Part shown: positions 43,856 through 54,361 of the stretch, piece by piece
Numbering within the stretch: the stretch's first letter is position 1
Layout of the letters: each line of letters opens with the position of its first letter
Assembly: GCA_949358305.1 (NCBI GenBank)
Contig: OX442314.1
Span: 57,421,369-57,485,368, forward strand
From: Strigamia acuminata
Taxonomy: Eukaryota; Arthropoda; Chilopoda; Geophilomorpha; Linotaeniidae
Direction: 5' to 3'
Length of the DNA: 64,000 bases
Program-made: the position numbers and the translations under genes
The notes under the pieces: model-generated
Databases searched by the model: none
What the model saw: the letters and a program-made list of their open reading frames with translations, nothing else
What the model was told of the DNA's origin: nothing

Positions 43856-46234
43856 AAATTCCTTGTTTCGGCTGGATTTAAAGTGAAGAACGTTCGTCAG
43901 GCGTAGACACGGCGAATCCTCGTCATTGTCACACCGACAAACACAGAATTGAAACCGTAAGTTTCCCTGCAACGATGACTTATTGAAGCGGATGTTTTTT
44001 ATTTTTTATCGAACTCACCCGTTTTGTAGCAGTCACTTGTTGCTCGGTAAAGTTGGGAAAATCGATTAGCAGGCCCGTGATTCGTCTCGATGGTCGCCGA
44101 TCGATCAGTGTTGGTCACTGGACCGGTGACACTGTTGGAATTGATTGGTTAAGTCACTAAGATTGGTCGGAGAAGTTTGTTTAATTACCTGCTTTCCGTG
44201 GCCAGTTTCAAGCAGTCATGTTGCGGTCTCCACCGATGAGAATCGTGGCGTTCATGTGACGTCACGAAATCTCGAGGAGGAGCGTACTCATGGCGACGGT
44301 CTCAGCACCGCAGCCGCGATTTTTAAGCAGGTTTTATTTCTCTGCCCGGGGATCGTGGGAGTTTTCGCTAAAAAATTCGGAAAATTGTTGTGGCAATAAA
44401 ATAATATTGTTTCGTGGTGTTTTTCCTGCGCTTTCTGAGAAAGATTGTCTCTTTAGGTTGGGAATTAGTTATTGCACCAATTAGAGGGGTGAGGGTGTCG
44501 TGGGACCCAATCACAGGTCACGGGTCGAGGATTGTTCTTTGTTTAGACTCGAGGTTTCTTGTTTCTGGACATAGTCCCCGTGTGTCACTTGTTTTCGAGA
44601 GGGCGATCATACAGCATCAGCTGACTTTTTGCTTGTGTTCGTGTTCGAGAAAGTTTTGAGTTGCGATATGAGGGTAAGACACAAATTTATTTTCGGTTTG
44701 CATCATTTACTGTGGCCCTTTTTCTCGATAAAACCCGTGACCGATTGCTTTCTTTCGTACCCCAGCCCCGTTATTACGTGCAACTTAGCGCTCGAGCAGG
44801 CAGTTTCGGCCGCCGCTCCTCGCTAGGAACGCAGGCGGATCAAAGTCATTTTGGCCGCCGCGATCGAATTGATTCACTGAAACACTTGTGGTTTCGACCA
44901 TTTAGTGTTCAGAAAACATTTTAAGAAGTATTTTGTGTGAAGAAAACCTGAAATTTTGGCGTTTTCTCTCACGAAGCGCTTCGTGATGCCTGGTGCGATT
45001 GGTTTCGGTTTGCCGTCCGTCCTCCATCTCGAATTTTCTATCACTTCGTTTCCCTTTTCTTTCTTCTTTTTCCGATGTTTCTGTGAAAGGTTCTCTCGAT
45101 TAGTTTTCCTTCTTCAATTCAGTTTTAATTTTTTTTTTTGTTTTATTTTTCATTTTTTTTTGATTACGTATCTTTTTTTTTGTTTTTGCCTCCATTCGCC
45201 GAGTCCCCGGTTTTTCTTTCTGAAATAAGTGGGTATCGGCGTCGAATTCGCGAGTCAGCTGGCAAAGGTTACACCGTGACCCACGCCTAACCCCTCGGAA
45301 TTCGTGCATCCCTCGTTCCTATTGTCCCTAATTGAGGTCAACGACCTGCGCGCTGGTCACTTGAGTGGCCAGCGGCACGATCTGAGACCCTCAATCTGGG
45401 AAAACAATAGCGGGCGGTGAGGGGTTGTCGCCGCGGTAAGAGGAGCCGAGAAGTTCGCTTCCCGAATCACTCGCCGCCGCGGCGCGACCCGAAGAAATCA
45501 AAGTCCACTTCCGTTTGGAGTTTTTCGTTTTTCTTTTTAGTTTTTAACCCCTCCTTTGTTTATTTTGCCCCGAACTCGAGTTTCTTTCTCGGCTGGCGCA
45601 TCTAAATTCGTTTTTTTTTTAATTTGATAAGATTATTTGGTTTTATTTCTTTTCTCTTTTCGCTCGCGTTCAGGCAGAAAAGGTGTATCACTTTTTCGCT
45701 CGTTCGCATATTTCTTTTCAAGACGTCCTTTTTGTCACAATCGATGGTTTGTTCGTGTTTTCTGCGACTGAACTGGGTTCTGATTCAGGCGCCAGACTTC
45801 ACCGACATGCCGGGCCGTTGTGCAGAACGGTCCGCCATGTTGGTTGCGGTTTGCATTGCCGTCACCATCCCTTGCCGTGTCGTGTGTGAAATTCTTACAA
45901 CCATCATTTCTTAGACCAGGCACCACGCTTTGGTCAGGGTTTTATATCATCCTGATTCGGTTTAACGAATTCAGGAAATTATTTCGGCTTGCATCGCCGG
46001 AGCACCGAAAGTGGCTTCTGCCAGCTCGGTGTCTTCGACGGTTATGTAACATCCACTGACGTCATGTGTTTGCACGTGATCAAGTGCTCGCGTGGGAGGT
46101 TGATTTTGTCGCCCCCTCGTGCCGGAATCCTCATTCATAGCCCTTACGTCACACTCTCAGCCCAACTTTTCCCCCCTTCCCCTTTCACTCCTTGATATAG
46201 TTTATTAATTTTTTTTATTTTTTATTTTATCTAG
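43856..46234 (+). other. Non-coding stretch between pol fragment and ORF3 of element 4, possible intron
   Basis: A consensus donor GTAAGT lies at 43957. At the other end a T-rich tract leads to TTTATCTAG, with the AG at 46233-46234. Between them are only low-complexity ORFs and T-rich runs (45040-45180). The donor-acceptor pairing is inferred; the intron may equally start further 5'. Confidence 0.4.
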
Positions 46235-48556
46235 AATTCGGGAAATGGTGGCGGCGACGGTGGCGAACAGTGGCACATCTGCCCTGTTTGCTCGGGAGAG
46301 CGCTGGGAGACATCTGCGGGCGGATGGGATTCGCCGTGCGGCAACTGCCTCGGTATGGGGCTGGTGCATTTTTCCATCCCCAGGCAGAGGTGGTATGCGC
46401 GCCACTCGCAGCGACCAGGCGGCGACCGGGGTCGCGCCCGTTCGATGGTATCATGGATGAGCGTCGACTCATGGGAGAGGCGGACGCAAGACCTGTTGCG
46501 ACATGGGCATGCCCTCCTACCACGTGGTTTGACGGTGGAAGCTGTCAGAGCGCGGGACGGGCAGCCTGGTCCATCGGGTTCCGCTCCTTCGGCACCAAAG
46601 GTTCAGGCGGGGCGGGCGGCTTCAGCGGAGGCCCCAACCCAGCCGAACCCGAAGCGCCAGAAGCAAGAGCCAGCGCCGTCAAAGTGGACGGAGGAGATGA
46701 CCGTACGGCTGGAGACCTCGCTAGCAGAGTGGCGGGCGTCCTACCCGCACGCGACTGCGGTTCAGATCGAGTCCGCAGGGAAGCTGCTGCGTCGTCGTAT
46801 CAAGGACAACGCGAGGAAAGCGCGGTCCGCCGAGGCGGCGAGGCAAGCGGTGGCCGCAGCTGAAGCTGCCACTGTACCACCGGTCGCTCAGCGGTCATGT
46901 GGGTCCGGTGACAACGAACTGGTCATTGTGTCCGTTCCTACGGTTGTCACCCTCCCCGTGATTGACAGTGCGCCGGAGCCCGCGCAGCAGATAGGGGTGG
47001 TCGGAGACGAGGTACAGGCTGATTCAGCAGTGTCCCTCGCTCTGGACCTTCCCAGAGTGTCTGACGAGCAGGTGGTCGAGATGCCCTCGGAGGAAGCCGG
47101 CTGCAGTGAGCAAGCAATCGCTTGCGCTTCACTCGCACTCGGAATCCCCGTGGCGCAGTTTGACGAGACGGGAGGACTGCCCCATCACACTTGGGGTAGC
47201 CTCATGAATCTCGCGGGACGATCGGAGCCATCCACACCGCGGGAGGAATGTGTTGTTTCCCAGAGGCAGGACGGCGCTTGCGCCGAACTACCAATGGTGC
47301 AACCCCAGATGCCAGCGCCGGATGACGAGATGATGGAGTTGTCCGTCGCGGAGGACGATGTGCTGCAATTGTCTGTGTTAGAGGGTTTGTCTCTCGAAGC
47401 ACAGCTGTTGCGGTGCGGCGACCCCGAGATGGTCGACGCAGGAGTAGAAGCTGCCGGAGGAGGCGAAGGCCCTTCCCAGGAACCACACCCCTCTGGACAG
47501 CACGAAGGGGCGGAGTTCTTGGAGCCCGTCGTGGGCCAGGTTCCGCTCGAGGTCGCCGACCTACCGCCTGGTGCTCCGGTGGTCTGCACGGCGCTTGTGC
47601 TGATGGCAGTCCCACGCCTCAAGCATGCGAACGCTGAGGTGGTGGCGCTCTGGGTTGCCGAAGCTAAGCGGTGGAGGGAACTTCACCTGCGCTTTGTGGA
47701 CGCGGCCGGGAGCGACATCAGGACGACCAGAGCTATCGCCCTGATCCGACAGAGGATGTGGATAATCCTCAACATCCCCCCTGTCGCATCGGCCGCAGCA
47801 AGGAGAATCAGGTGGTTCGAGACGGTGCGCATCGTCGCGTGGGCGGTGGGCACTGCCATGAACGCATGGTATCTCCACCTGCCATCCCCGTTCGTGGTCC
47901 AAAGTTGGACTCTAGAGCAGACGGTGGGGGCGGACCATGCAGATTTCGACCCGGCAATCTGCCGTGGCTACGTGGAGACGCTGGCCGGGCTCCCGAGGTT
48001 GACCAATAACTACGGTCACCAACGGATGTTCGTACCGGCGTCCCACGAGCCTGTGCCGATCGTGATGCCACCAGAGTTGGCGGCACACTCACCACCACCC
48101 CCGCCCACGTACGAAGAGGTGGTGATGAAGCGGGTGCATAGACGGAACGGTTATCCCGACCAATTTAGCCCCGACGTCTGGGATCCGATCGAATCAACCC
48201 ACGATGCTCGCAAGCTGAAGGGGAAGGGGAAGAAGTCCCGCACTGCTCAAACCATAGCGGCTTCGAGAGAAGAAGCGGCGGCGCGACGCGCCTTAGCCCC
48301 AGTCAAGACGACGACAACGGAGGAGGTGCCTCAGCTACCCCCCCAGTCGGCGTCAGCAACGGCAGGAGCGGTGGAGGCGGTGGAGGCGGAGGACGGACAA
48401 CTGATACCCCCGCCGCCATCGATACGGTCTGTGCTGGAGGCGGCGAGAACGTCGCCAGCCCCAGCAAGACCCGCAGCGGTTGCAACTGAGACTGAAGAGG
48501 AGCCGCAGGACCCCTCTCAGCAGCAGCCATCGTCCGATGACGAGCCGAAGCCGTGA
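46235..48556 (+). CDS. Third ORF of element 4 (773 codons, zinc-ribbon-like start, PPxY motif)
   Basis: The frame opens immediately after a 3' splice-like AG at 46234; the TAG of the acceptor is itself the in-frame stop. The first codons give CPVC and, 24 residues on, CGNC, a four-cysteine zinc-ribbon-like pattern. The first ATG in this frame is at 46355, after that pattern, so a start codon in an upstream exon is likely. The middle is Ala/Glu/Pro-rich with a basic SANT-like patch (PSKWTEEMTVRLETSLAEW). A helical region follows (about 47610-47900) and then PPPPPTYEEVV (about 48090), which contains a PPxY motif known as a WW-domain ligand and late domain in retroviral Gag proteins. No membrane segment. 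Homology to the ORF3 of elements 2 and 3 is not evident. Confidence 0.68.
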   Translation, partial: NSGNGGGDGGEQWHICPVCSGERWETSAGGWDSPCGNCLGMGLVHFSIPRQRWYARHSQRPGGDRGRARSMVSWMSVDSWERRTQDLLRHGHALLPRGLTVEAVRARDGQPGPSGSAPSAPKVQAGRAASAEAPTQPNPKRQKQEPAPSKWTEEMTVRLETSLAEWRASYPHATAVQIESAGKLLRRRIKDNARKARSAEAARQAVAAAEAATVPPVAQRSCGSGDNELVIVSVPTVVTLPVIDSAPEPAQQIGVVGDEVQADSAVSLALDLPRVSDEQVVEMPSEEAGCSEQAIACASLALGIPVAQFDETGGLPHHTWGSLMNLAGRSEPSTPREECVVSQRQDGACAELPMVQPQMPAPDDEMMELSVAEDDVLQLSVLEGLSLEAQLLRCGDPEMVDAGVEAAGGGEGPSQEPHPSGQHEGAEFLEPVVGQVPLEVADLPPGAPVVCTALVLMAVPRLKHANAEVVALWVAEAKRWRELHLRFVDAAGSDIRTTRAIALIRQRMWIILNIPPVASAAARRIRWFETVRIVAWAVGTAMNAWYLHLPSPFVVQSWTLEQTVGADHADFDPAICRGYVETLAGLPRLTNNYGHQRMFVPASHEPVPIVMPPELAAHSPPPPPTYEEVVMKRVHRRNGYPDQFSPDVWDPIESTHDARKLKGKGKKSRTAQTIAASREEAAARRALAPVKTTTTEEVPQLPPQSASATAGAVEAVEAEDGQLIPPPPSIRSVLEAARTSPAPARPAAVATETEEEPQDPSQQQPSSDDEPKP

Positions 48557-49258
48557 AAAGCCTCGATCGTCGTCCTTGGACGTAGAATTGTACAAACGAC
48601 GGACCTCTGGTCCCGATAATATTTTTTCCCCAGCAGCATGCCGTGAGATGCCTGTCCTGGGACATGAACGCCGAGCCGGAGGCGAGTGACGAGACGGAGA
48701 CGCCACGCCACAAGCCCACGTGCCCGACGAAAACGGATACCGGAGTTTTCCCGTTCCATCGGTGGATCTCCCGGCCGTGGATCTTGGTCAGGTCCCGGTC
48801 GTTGTATATATATTATTTCTTTTTTTATTATTGTTTTCATTGTTTGTTTAACGTAACTTTATTTCCGATTATTTTATGAGAGGATTGACCAACCTCTCCC
48901 ATCCTTGTTTTCATTTTTTTTTGTTTACATATACCGTATTTATTTTTGTTTTATTTTAATTTTTGTTTTATGATTTCGTCCCGGGCTTGTTACGTTCGAG
49001 CCCGGTGAATTATTATTTACATTGTATTACATCAATAGTTTGTTTTGTTTTCGGCCAGTCTAGGGCGAGGTGATTCCTGTCGCCCAGTGCTGCTAACATC
49101 GTTGACCGACGGTGCGGTGGTTTTCGGTCCACCAGCACCGAAGGTCGGCGCCGGTAACCCGACAAGTTGTGGTCTTCGACTGACTTCGTTGTTGTGTCTG
49201 CCTCGACTTGCGTGTCCCCGTCGGTGTTGTGTGTGGCCCCTTAGACCTACCTTTTCTT

Positions 49259-49269
49259 AGGGGGGGAGA
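49259..49269 (+). other. Polypurine tract of element 4
   Basis: AGGGGGGGAGA, identical to that of element C, directly precedes the LTR. From 48557 to 49258 is 3' untranslated DNA without a gene. Confidence 0.83.
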
Positions 49270-49862
49270 TGTGACCGCCAGGCCACCTAGGTGACCTACG
49301 GCACTGCCACACACCACCGTGCGGCCCCAAAGGTCAACCCCTACGTGGGTAATTGACCTAGCCCGGGGAGGAGGGAGTGGAGTGGTGTGGTGAGGAGGGA
49401 GTGTTGTGAGTGAGTTGAGTGTTGGACACGGCCTGAAAAGGACGTGCCTGCAGCAGCTCCCCGAGAGGAGAAGGTGTTCATCTGGGAGGGACAAGCAGTG
49501 TCCCGGTTTGACTCTGTACTCCTCACCATTCACCACGATGATACTCAGTATGACGGCTCCCACCGTTATACAGCCTCCATGAGTGGACGCGTGGGTCGTA
49601 GGTAAGTACGACACGAATGTTAAGTCGAACCGACCACGCCACGCATTGGGTTCCCACCCAGTGTGTGGCGGGTCGGTTGCCGGTGCGGTGTGCCTTCGTG
49701 GCACCTCTGCAGCGGGTGACGGGTTTCCCCATACCCCTAGACAACGCAATAAAGGCCAACCAACCAATATTGTGGGAAGTCTCCGTCATTTACGTGAAGT
49801 ATGCGTCCCTACCAAGTGTTCTCAGTCCCCTGACTACACTGGAAGAGACCATAGCAGTCACA
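49270..49862 (+). repeat. 3' LTR of element 4
   Basis: Starts TGTGACCGCC after the polypurine tract and contains AATAAA (about 49749). The end is set at a CAGTCACA string by analogy with element C (ACTCACA) and is uncertain, because no second copy is in the window. No gene is seen at 49863-50284. Confidence 0.65.
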
Positions 49863-50284
49863 AACAATGAATCGCTTTTGCTGTATCCATCGTGGAATGA
49901 ATTTGAATAGGATTCGAAATGTTGAGCTGGGCAGCAGCAAGTTGTTTGGTTAAGTTGGCCAAACTCGTCAACAGATCGTTGGGCGTCGTGGGTGGTAGTG
50001 GGTTGGAAAATTTTGCCAAATTTTCAACAATCTTCAATCAATTGGTTCCTTTTTATGTTTTCCGTTTGTGTCTATATTTCGAGAGTTGCACTCATTTCTG
50101 ATAGCATCAACAGTCATTAGGTTCAAAACGTTTTCATCAGTAGAAAGAAAAATTCCATGCGTAGCAGAAGCCATTTTTGGAAAGAAAAATACAAATTTTG
50201 TAATAAAATATCCTACTTTTCAGTGCTCGTCGTTTACACTGGTCGGTTTTGGTTTCACTTTCTCACAAACACAACTTTGGCCGG

Positions 50285-50694
50285 GATAGAGCAAAATTTT
50301 CAATTACAAAGTTGTAGAGCACCATCAAATTAGTACTATCCAACTTATCTTACAAGTTAGTCACCTCAAGTTAAATGTTTTTTTTTTTAAAAAAAAGGAA
50401 AACAAATCAGCAAATTGAAATTTTTTATTCTTAGAAAATAAAATAAAAAGGCATTAAAAAAATACAGTTGTTTTTCTTGTTTACTTGCATAATAATGCAA
50501 ATTTGAATACATTTATTGAAGAAATTCAGTACTTTTGCAGTAAAAATTTATTTTTTGCCAAAATCGCTGGCTTTATTTCAGCTGATTTGTTTTGATTTTA
50601 AAATGAAAAAGTTAACTTAAGGTGACTAAGATAAGTTGGATAGTACTAATTTGATGGTGCTCTACAACTTTGCAATTGGAAATTTTGCTCTATC
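50285..50694. mobile_element. MITE-like long inverted repeat (410 bp)
   Basis: Arms of about 90-100 bp starting GATAGAGCAAAATTTT (50285) are repeated in inverse complement ending at 50694, with a few mismatches and a 10-bp insertion in the left arm. The spacer of about 210 bp is AT-rich with long T/A runs. There is no coding capacity. A transcript would form a long hairpin. Confidence 0.72.
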
Positions 50695-50887
50695 TTGACC
50701 AGATAACGAGTTAGCGAATGAAAAGTGCATTGTTGCATGTCTGGCATGAAATTTGATTAAACCATTGGATTCGTCATCCCTACTTTGCTACAGGCTAGTC
50801 TGCTTGGTTTTTTAAAAAAACATATACTTATTCTGGAAATTGACTGGGCATCTTAAACGAAACACCCTGTATATTGGCGCAACATTG

Positions 50888-51060
50888 GCGTTTTCTTACA
50901 TCTTGACATTGGCCCAATATTGGGACACAATATTGGGCCAATTTGGTGTTTTCTTACAGCTTGACATTGGCCCAATATCGGCGACATTATTGGGCCAATA
51001 CTTGGAACCAACATTGGTCCAATATATGGTCCAATACATTGGTCCAATATATGCGATAAA
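50888..51060. repeat. Tandem and palindromic repeats with ATTGGCCCAAT cores
   Basis: A 34-bp block starting TTTTCTTACA at about 50891 recurs 58 bp later. ATTGGCCCAATAT and its inverse complement ATATTGGGCCAAT alternate, followed by ATTGGTCCAATATATG copies. No gene. From 51061 to 51533 I see only AT-rich DNA, probably including the 3' UTR of the next gene. Confidence 0.6.
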
Positions 51061-51533
51061 AATTAATTCCATGAAAAATTTCTTATAATTTTCTTAGAAA
51101 TCATCAGAAAAGACCTTGTTTAACCTTTGTGAAACTCAAACATTAGAGTATTCATGCACAGCCACAATATAAAAGCAGAGCAAAATTTGCAGAAGGCAGT
51201 TATACAAACTCCCATCAATGGCAATGGTGTTCCACACACGCCGAATGTCGAATGGAAAAGACATCTAAAGTGTCATTACCTGTCAAATTATGTGTGTTTC
51301 TTAAAGAGAAACTATAAAAAATCTGAAATCCAGTCAATTCATAAAGGTTTAATTTATTAAATATACAAAATTCAACAATACAATTACAAAGTTATTGCTT
51401 TTATAAATCGCTTTCATCAGATGAATCTGTCTCACTTGACTACTCACTGACTTCATACTCACTGCCAGATAAATTAAATGATTGCTCACTGTCATCTGCC
51501 TCTAACTTGTAAGTTCACACTCTCAAAGATGAA

Positions 51534-52490
51534 CTATGATTCGTCCAAGTCTAAGTCGACTTCTGTAATATTTCTCTCAGGTCTGCCTTCAAACAAAACC
51601 TCAACTTCAACTTGCTCTTCAACTAAATCTTCAATTGACAATTCTGATAGCCGAGGCCGAACTTTCCTTTCGTTTCTCTCCAATTCCAACACACTCGCCA
51701 TCCCAGGCCCGGCAATCGCTATCGCGTGCTTAATTCCATCCAAGTGCTGCTTGTAAGGAATCGGACCGCTCAAAGTCACCTCATTCGGATCCAAATTAGC
51801 TTTCTTAACGTGCGCCGCGCTCTCCAAGTGCTGTTCGTGCGGTCTTTCACCGCTAAACTTCTTATCGCACACCAAACAGGAAAAGGGAAACGGTAAACTC
51901 GCGTCTGCCATTGAAATCGAACTCTCCGTCGCCTCGTTTTCAATCCCGCTTAGAGTTTTCATAATCACTTTTCGCAAATGCAGCGCGCTGGCCAAATGCT
52001 GGTTGTACGGCTCTTTGCCGTTGAATTTCTTGTCGCAAGTGTCGCAAGCGAACGGGAAGGTGTCTTCCAGCAAATTCTGCGCTTTTTTCAAGTGCAGCGC
52101 GCTGGCCAAATGCTGTTTGTAGGGTTCGTCGCCCGTGAAGTTCTTGGCGCAAGTTTCGCAGACGAATGGAAATGCACCGTCGACGCGCTTTTCAACGTGC
52201 GGTTTGTTCTGCGCTTTTTTCACGTGTTCTGCGCTGTTGAGATGTTGTTGGTGAGGTTCTTTGCCGGTGAATTTCTTGTTGCAAGCTGTACAGGCGAAGG
52301 GAAATGGGTCGTCGATGTTGACGGATCCTTCGGTCGTATTCGGTTCTAGCGATTGAATCGCTTTGAGTTTCTTTTGGTGCTTCGAGCCCACGAGATGTTG
52401 CTGAAACGCGACTGCTCCCGTAGTAAACGTTTTGCAAATCAGGCATTCGAAATTGTTGACATCGTTTTCATCGTTGATCAATTTGTCCAT
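51534..52490 (-). CDS. JAZ/ZNF346-type multi-zinc-finger protein
   Basis: 318 residues from ATG 52490-52488; the same frame reaches a GTG 60 nt upstream. Five fingers of the form C-X2-C-X12-H-X5-H (CLIC...HLVGSKH, CTAC...HLNSAEH, CETC...HLASALH, CDTC...HLASALH, CLVC...HLESAAH), each preceded by a Pro-Phe-type linker. This spacing is that of JAZ/ZFR/ZNF346 fingers, which bind double-stranded RNA (family knowledge). A sixth unit keeps the His pair (YKQHLDGIKH) but has lost both Cys. The C-terminus is acidic and contains a Glu/Val-rich stretch. Single exon. Probably nuclear and RNA-binding, inferred from the fingers only. Confidence 0.78.
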   Translation of the reverse strand: MDKLINDENDVNNFECLICKTFTTGAVAFQQHLVGSKHQKKLKAIQSLEPNTTEGSVNIDDPFPFACTACNKKFTGKEPHQQHLNSAEHVKKAQNKPHVEKRVDGAFPFVCETCAKNFTGDEPYKQHLASALHLKKAQNLLEDTFPFACDTCDKKFNGKEPYNQHLASALHLRKVIMKTLSGIENEATESSISMADASLPFPFSCLVCDKKFSGERPHEQHLESAAHVKKANLDPNEVTLSGPIPYKQHLDGIKHAIAIAGPGMASVLELERNERKVRPRLSELSIEDLVEEQVEVEVLFEGRPERNITEVDLDLDES

Positions 52491-52704
52491 TCTAGAGTGG
52501 TTGATGTTAAACGTTGAGAGCAATGAACGGAATACTTTGTGAGTGGACACATTCTCTTTAAGTACTGTGAATGTCGGTCACGTAGATGGTACGTATCGGC
52601 AGACAACTATAACGTATTATACACGTAACGGTTGTCCAATCGGCAGCGTCTACGGTGGCCGCCGTGACACGGTCTTGTTAGGGATGGCTGTTGTATTAAA
52701 CTGC

Positions 52705-53252
52705 AGGCGCATTCAATAACTCCAAAACGGTCGTTTAAACCCGTTTCCACGAACTTTTAAACGAGATTCTCGTTTAAAAGCTCGTTTAAATAGGTATAAA
52801 CGGGCTAAAAGTACACGACCTTTTTAGGTCGTTTAAATCTCCGTGTAACGAGTTTTCTCGTTTAAATTGCATATTTTGGCCGCCATCTTGGATCTCCGTT
52901 AGATCGATTGCAACGATTGGAGATGTAAGTACAATTTTGCAGTTGTTATTATTTTTTTTATGGTGAATGATGATAATAATCATCACCTTGATTATAATTA
53001 GGGCTTGAAACAAAATAAAAATGCGAGGAAAGAAAAATTTCGAAACGAAGTACCCGTATGCGACATGTAGCGGGAATTCCGATCTAGATCTTGATCTGGA
53101 ATCACAGCAGTTGGTTAAACAATGTGGTTGAACAATCGTTTATTTGCTAAATAAACGATTACATAAATAAACGATTACATTCAGAAACGAGGCTTTTCGT
53201 GTAAAAATTCGTGCGAGACGAAAATTTACACGAAAAGTTATTGAATGCGCCT
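52705..53252. mobile_element. MITE with perfect 17-bp terminal inverted repeats
   Basis: AGGCGCATTCAATAACT at 52705-52721 and its exact inverse complement at 53236-53252. The interior has many hairpins built from CGTTTAAA (for example CTTTTAAACGAG/CTCGTTTAAAAG near 52755-52781) and a short duplication of ATAAACGATTACA (about 53150-53180). No clear target duplication. The DNA from 53253 to 53586 shows no gene. Confidence 0.72.
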
Positions 53253-53586
53253 AGTGTCTTTGTTGTATTTCGTGGATGATTTCTATCGTGTGCTATGATT
53301 CTGTTAATCCTTCTGAAACTGCTACATTTTCAGATCGCGCTTGCCCGCATTACAGAGCAGCATTTGTGACACTTCACTCTTCGCTCCTTTAATTTAATCT
53401 TAACAAACATGTCAATAGGAATTTTATTGCAACCAAGTGAAATATATTGTTACAATGGCATAAAATGATGAATGAAAACTTAAATATTTATAGTACTTTA
53501 TTGCAGGAGAAAGGATGATGTGCAAAAACAATTGCTATTAACAAATTTAATTCGAGAATCATGGGAAAGGATTTGGTTCGATTTCT

Positions 53587-54361
53587 TCACTTTGTTGTTC
53601 GTTTTCGTTTTTCTGTTCTGGTTCGATCGGTTTCTGCGTTTCCAGCTCGGTCGCTGTGACCGGTTCCACCGATACATTTTGTTTTTAGAAGAATCGTTGC
53701 ATTACCATTGGTTAAATTAGAAGAAACTAAACAAACAAGTGTTAATTAATCGATTAAATGTTAAAAAACGGTTCAAAAACACAGACCAGTAATATCATCG
53801 GTTACATCGTTGCCATTTATCCCGAGTCGAATCAATTCTTCGTGAAATTTCTTCGCCTCGCGTTCAAAAATCTATTTAAAAAAAAATAAAAAATAGAATT
53901 TCTAAAAAAGACGAAATATTTGATGGAATTACCTGAGCAATACTCTCACCATTGCTGACAACGAATAACGATTTAAATTTCTTATACAGGCATTCGTTCG
54001 ATCGGTAGCATCGACACTATAAATAAAAATTATTTAGAAATAAATTCCCAGCACAACTTTCGTCGTTTTTCTTCGATTCACCTTCTTGATTGTGCGGACA
54101 ATATCGGGATTCTTTTTGAGCATCAAAGCAGTCAATTGGAGAACGTCAAGTTCCGACATAACTTGAACGCAACGATCGTGGTCCTAAATCAAAATATTTT
54201 TTTAAAAAATTAAAAATTAAAACGAAATTTTATATTTCGAGATTTTATCAATACCGGGTTAGACATGTTCAGACTTTCTTTAAGAGCTGAGTCAATCTTG
54301 CTAAGCTCTTCCGTTATTTCATTCGGTTTAGCTTTTCTCTTCTTCCTCGGCGGTTTTGTCG
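53587..54361 (-). pseudogene. PSIP1/HDGFL2-like: LEDGF/HDGFL2-like gene, integrase-binding-domain exons, cut by element 3
   Basis: Exons on the minus strand: 54361-54255 (cut at its 5' side), 54183-54082, 54016-53933, 53871-53787, 53726-53587. Introns are 71, 65, 61 and 60 nt with GT..AG ends; the first three exon junctions are in phase 0. The translation gives a basic lead (KPPRKKRKAKPNE), then LSKIDSALKESLNMSNP, DHDRCVQVMSELDVLQL, CLYKKFKSLFVVSNGES. It follows the LEDGF/p75 and HRP2 integrase-binding domain in order, including the hallmark Phe-x-Val loop (FVV). The Asp that contacts lentiviral integrase is Ser here. The last exon join is less sure; reading through the fourth exon instead gives an early stop. 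The PWWP-coding part would lie beyond element 3, outside the window. Confidence 0.78.

Larger units (their letters stand above)
42452..49862 (+). mobile_element. Ty3/Gypsy element 4, 5'-truncated, with ORF3, polypurine tract and 3' LTR
   Basis: Plus-strand order: RT-RNase H with the start of integrase (42452-43855), a 2.4-kb gap with splice-like signals, ORF3 (46235-48556), polypurine tract (49259-49269) and LTR. The tract and the TGTGACC LTR start match element C, so the two belong to one group. Gag, protease, the RT fingers and most of integrase are missing. The left end abuts the head of the minus-strand copy. That all parts belong to one insertion is inferred from order and orientation. 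Confidence 0.68.

Noticed and set aside
46270-46863. Alternative 197-codon frame over the start of ORF3, element 4
   Set aside because: It overlaps the much longer frame, is Gly/Ala-rich from GC bias and lacks a motif; the zinc-ribbon-like frame is preferred.
53520-53720. Plus-strand 66-codon ORF
   Set aside because: It is antisense to the last exon of the LEDGF-like gene.
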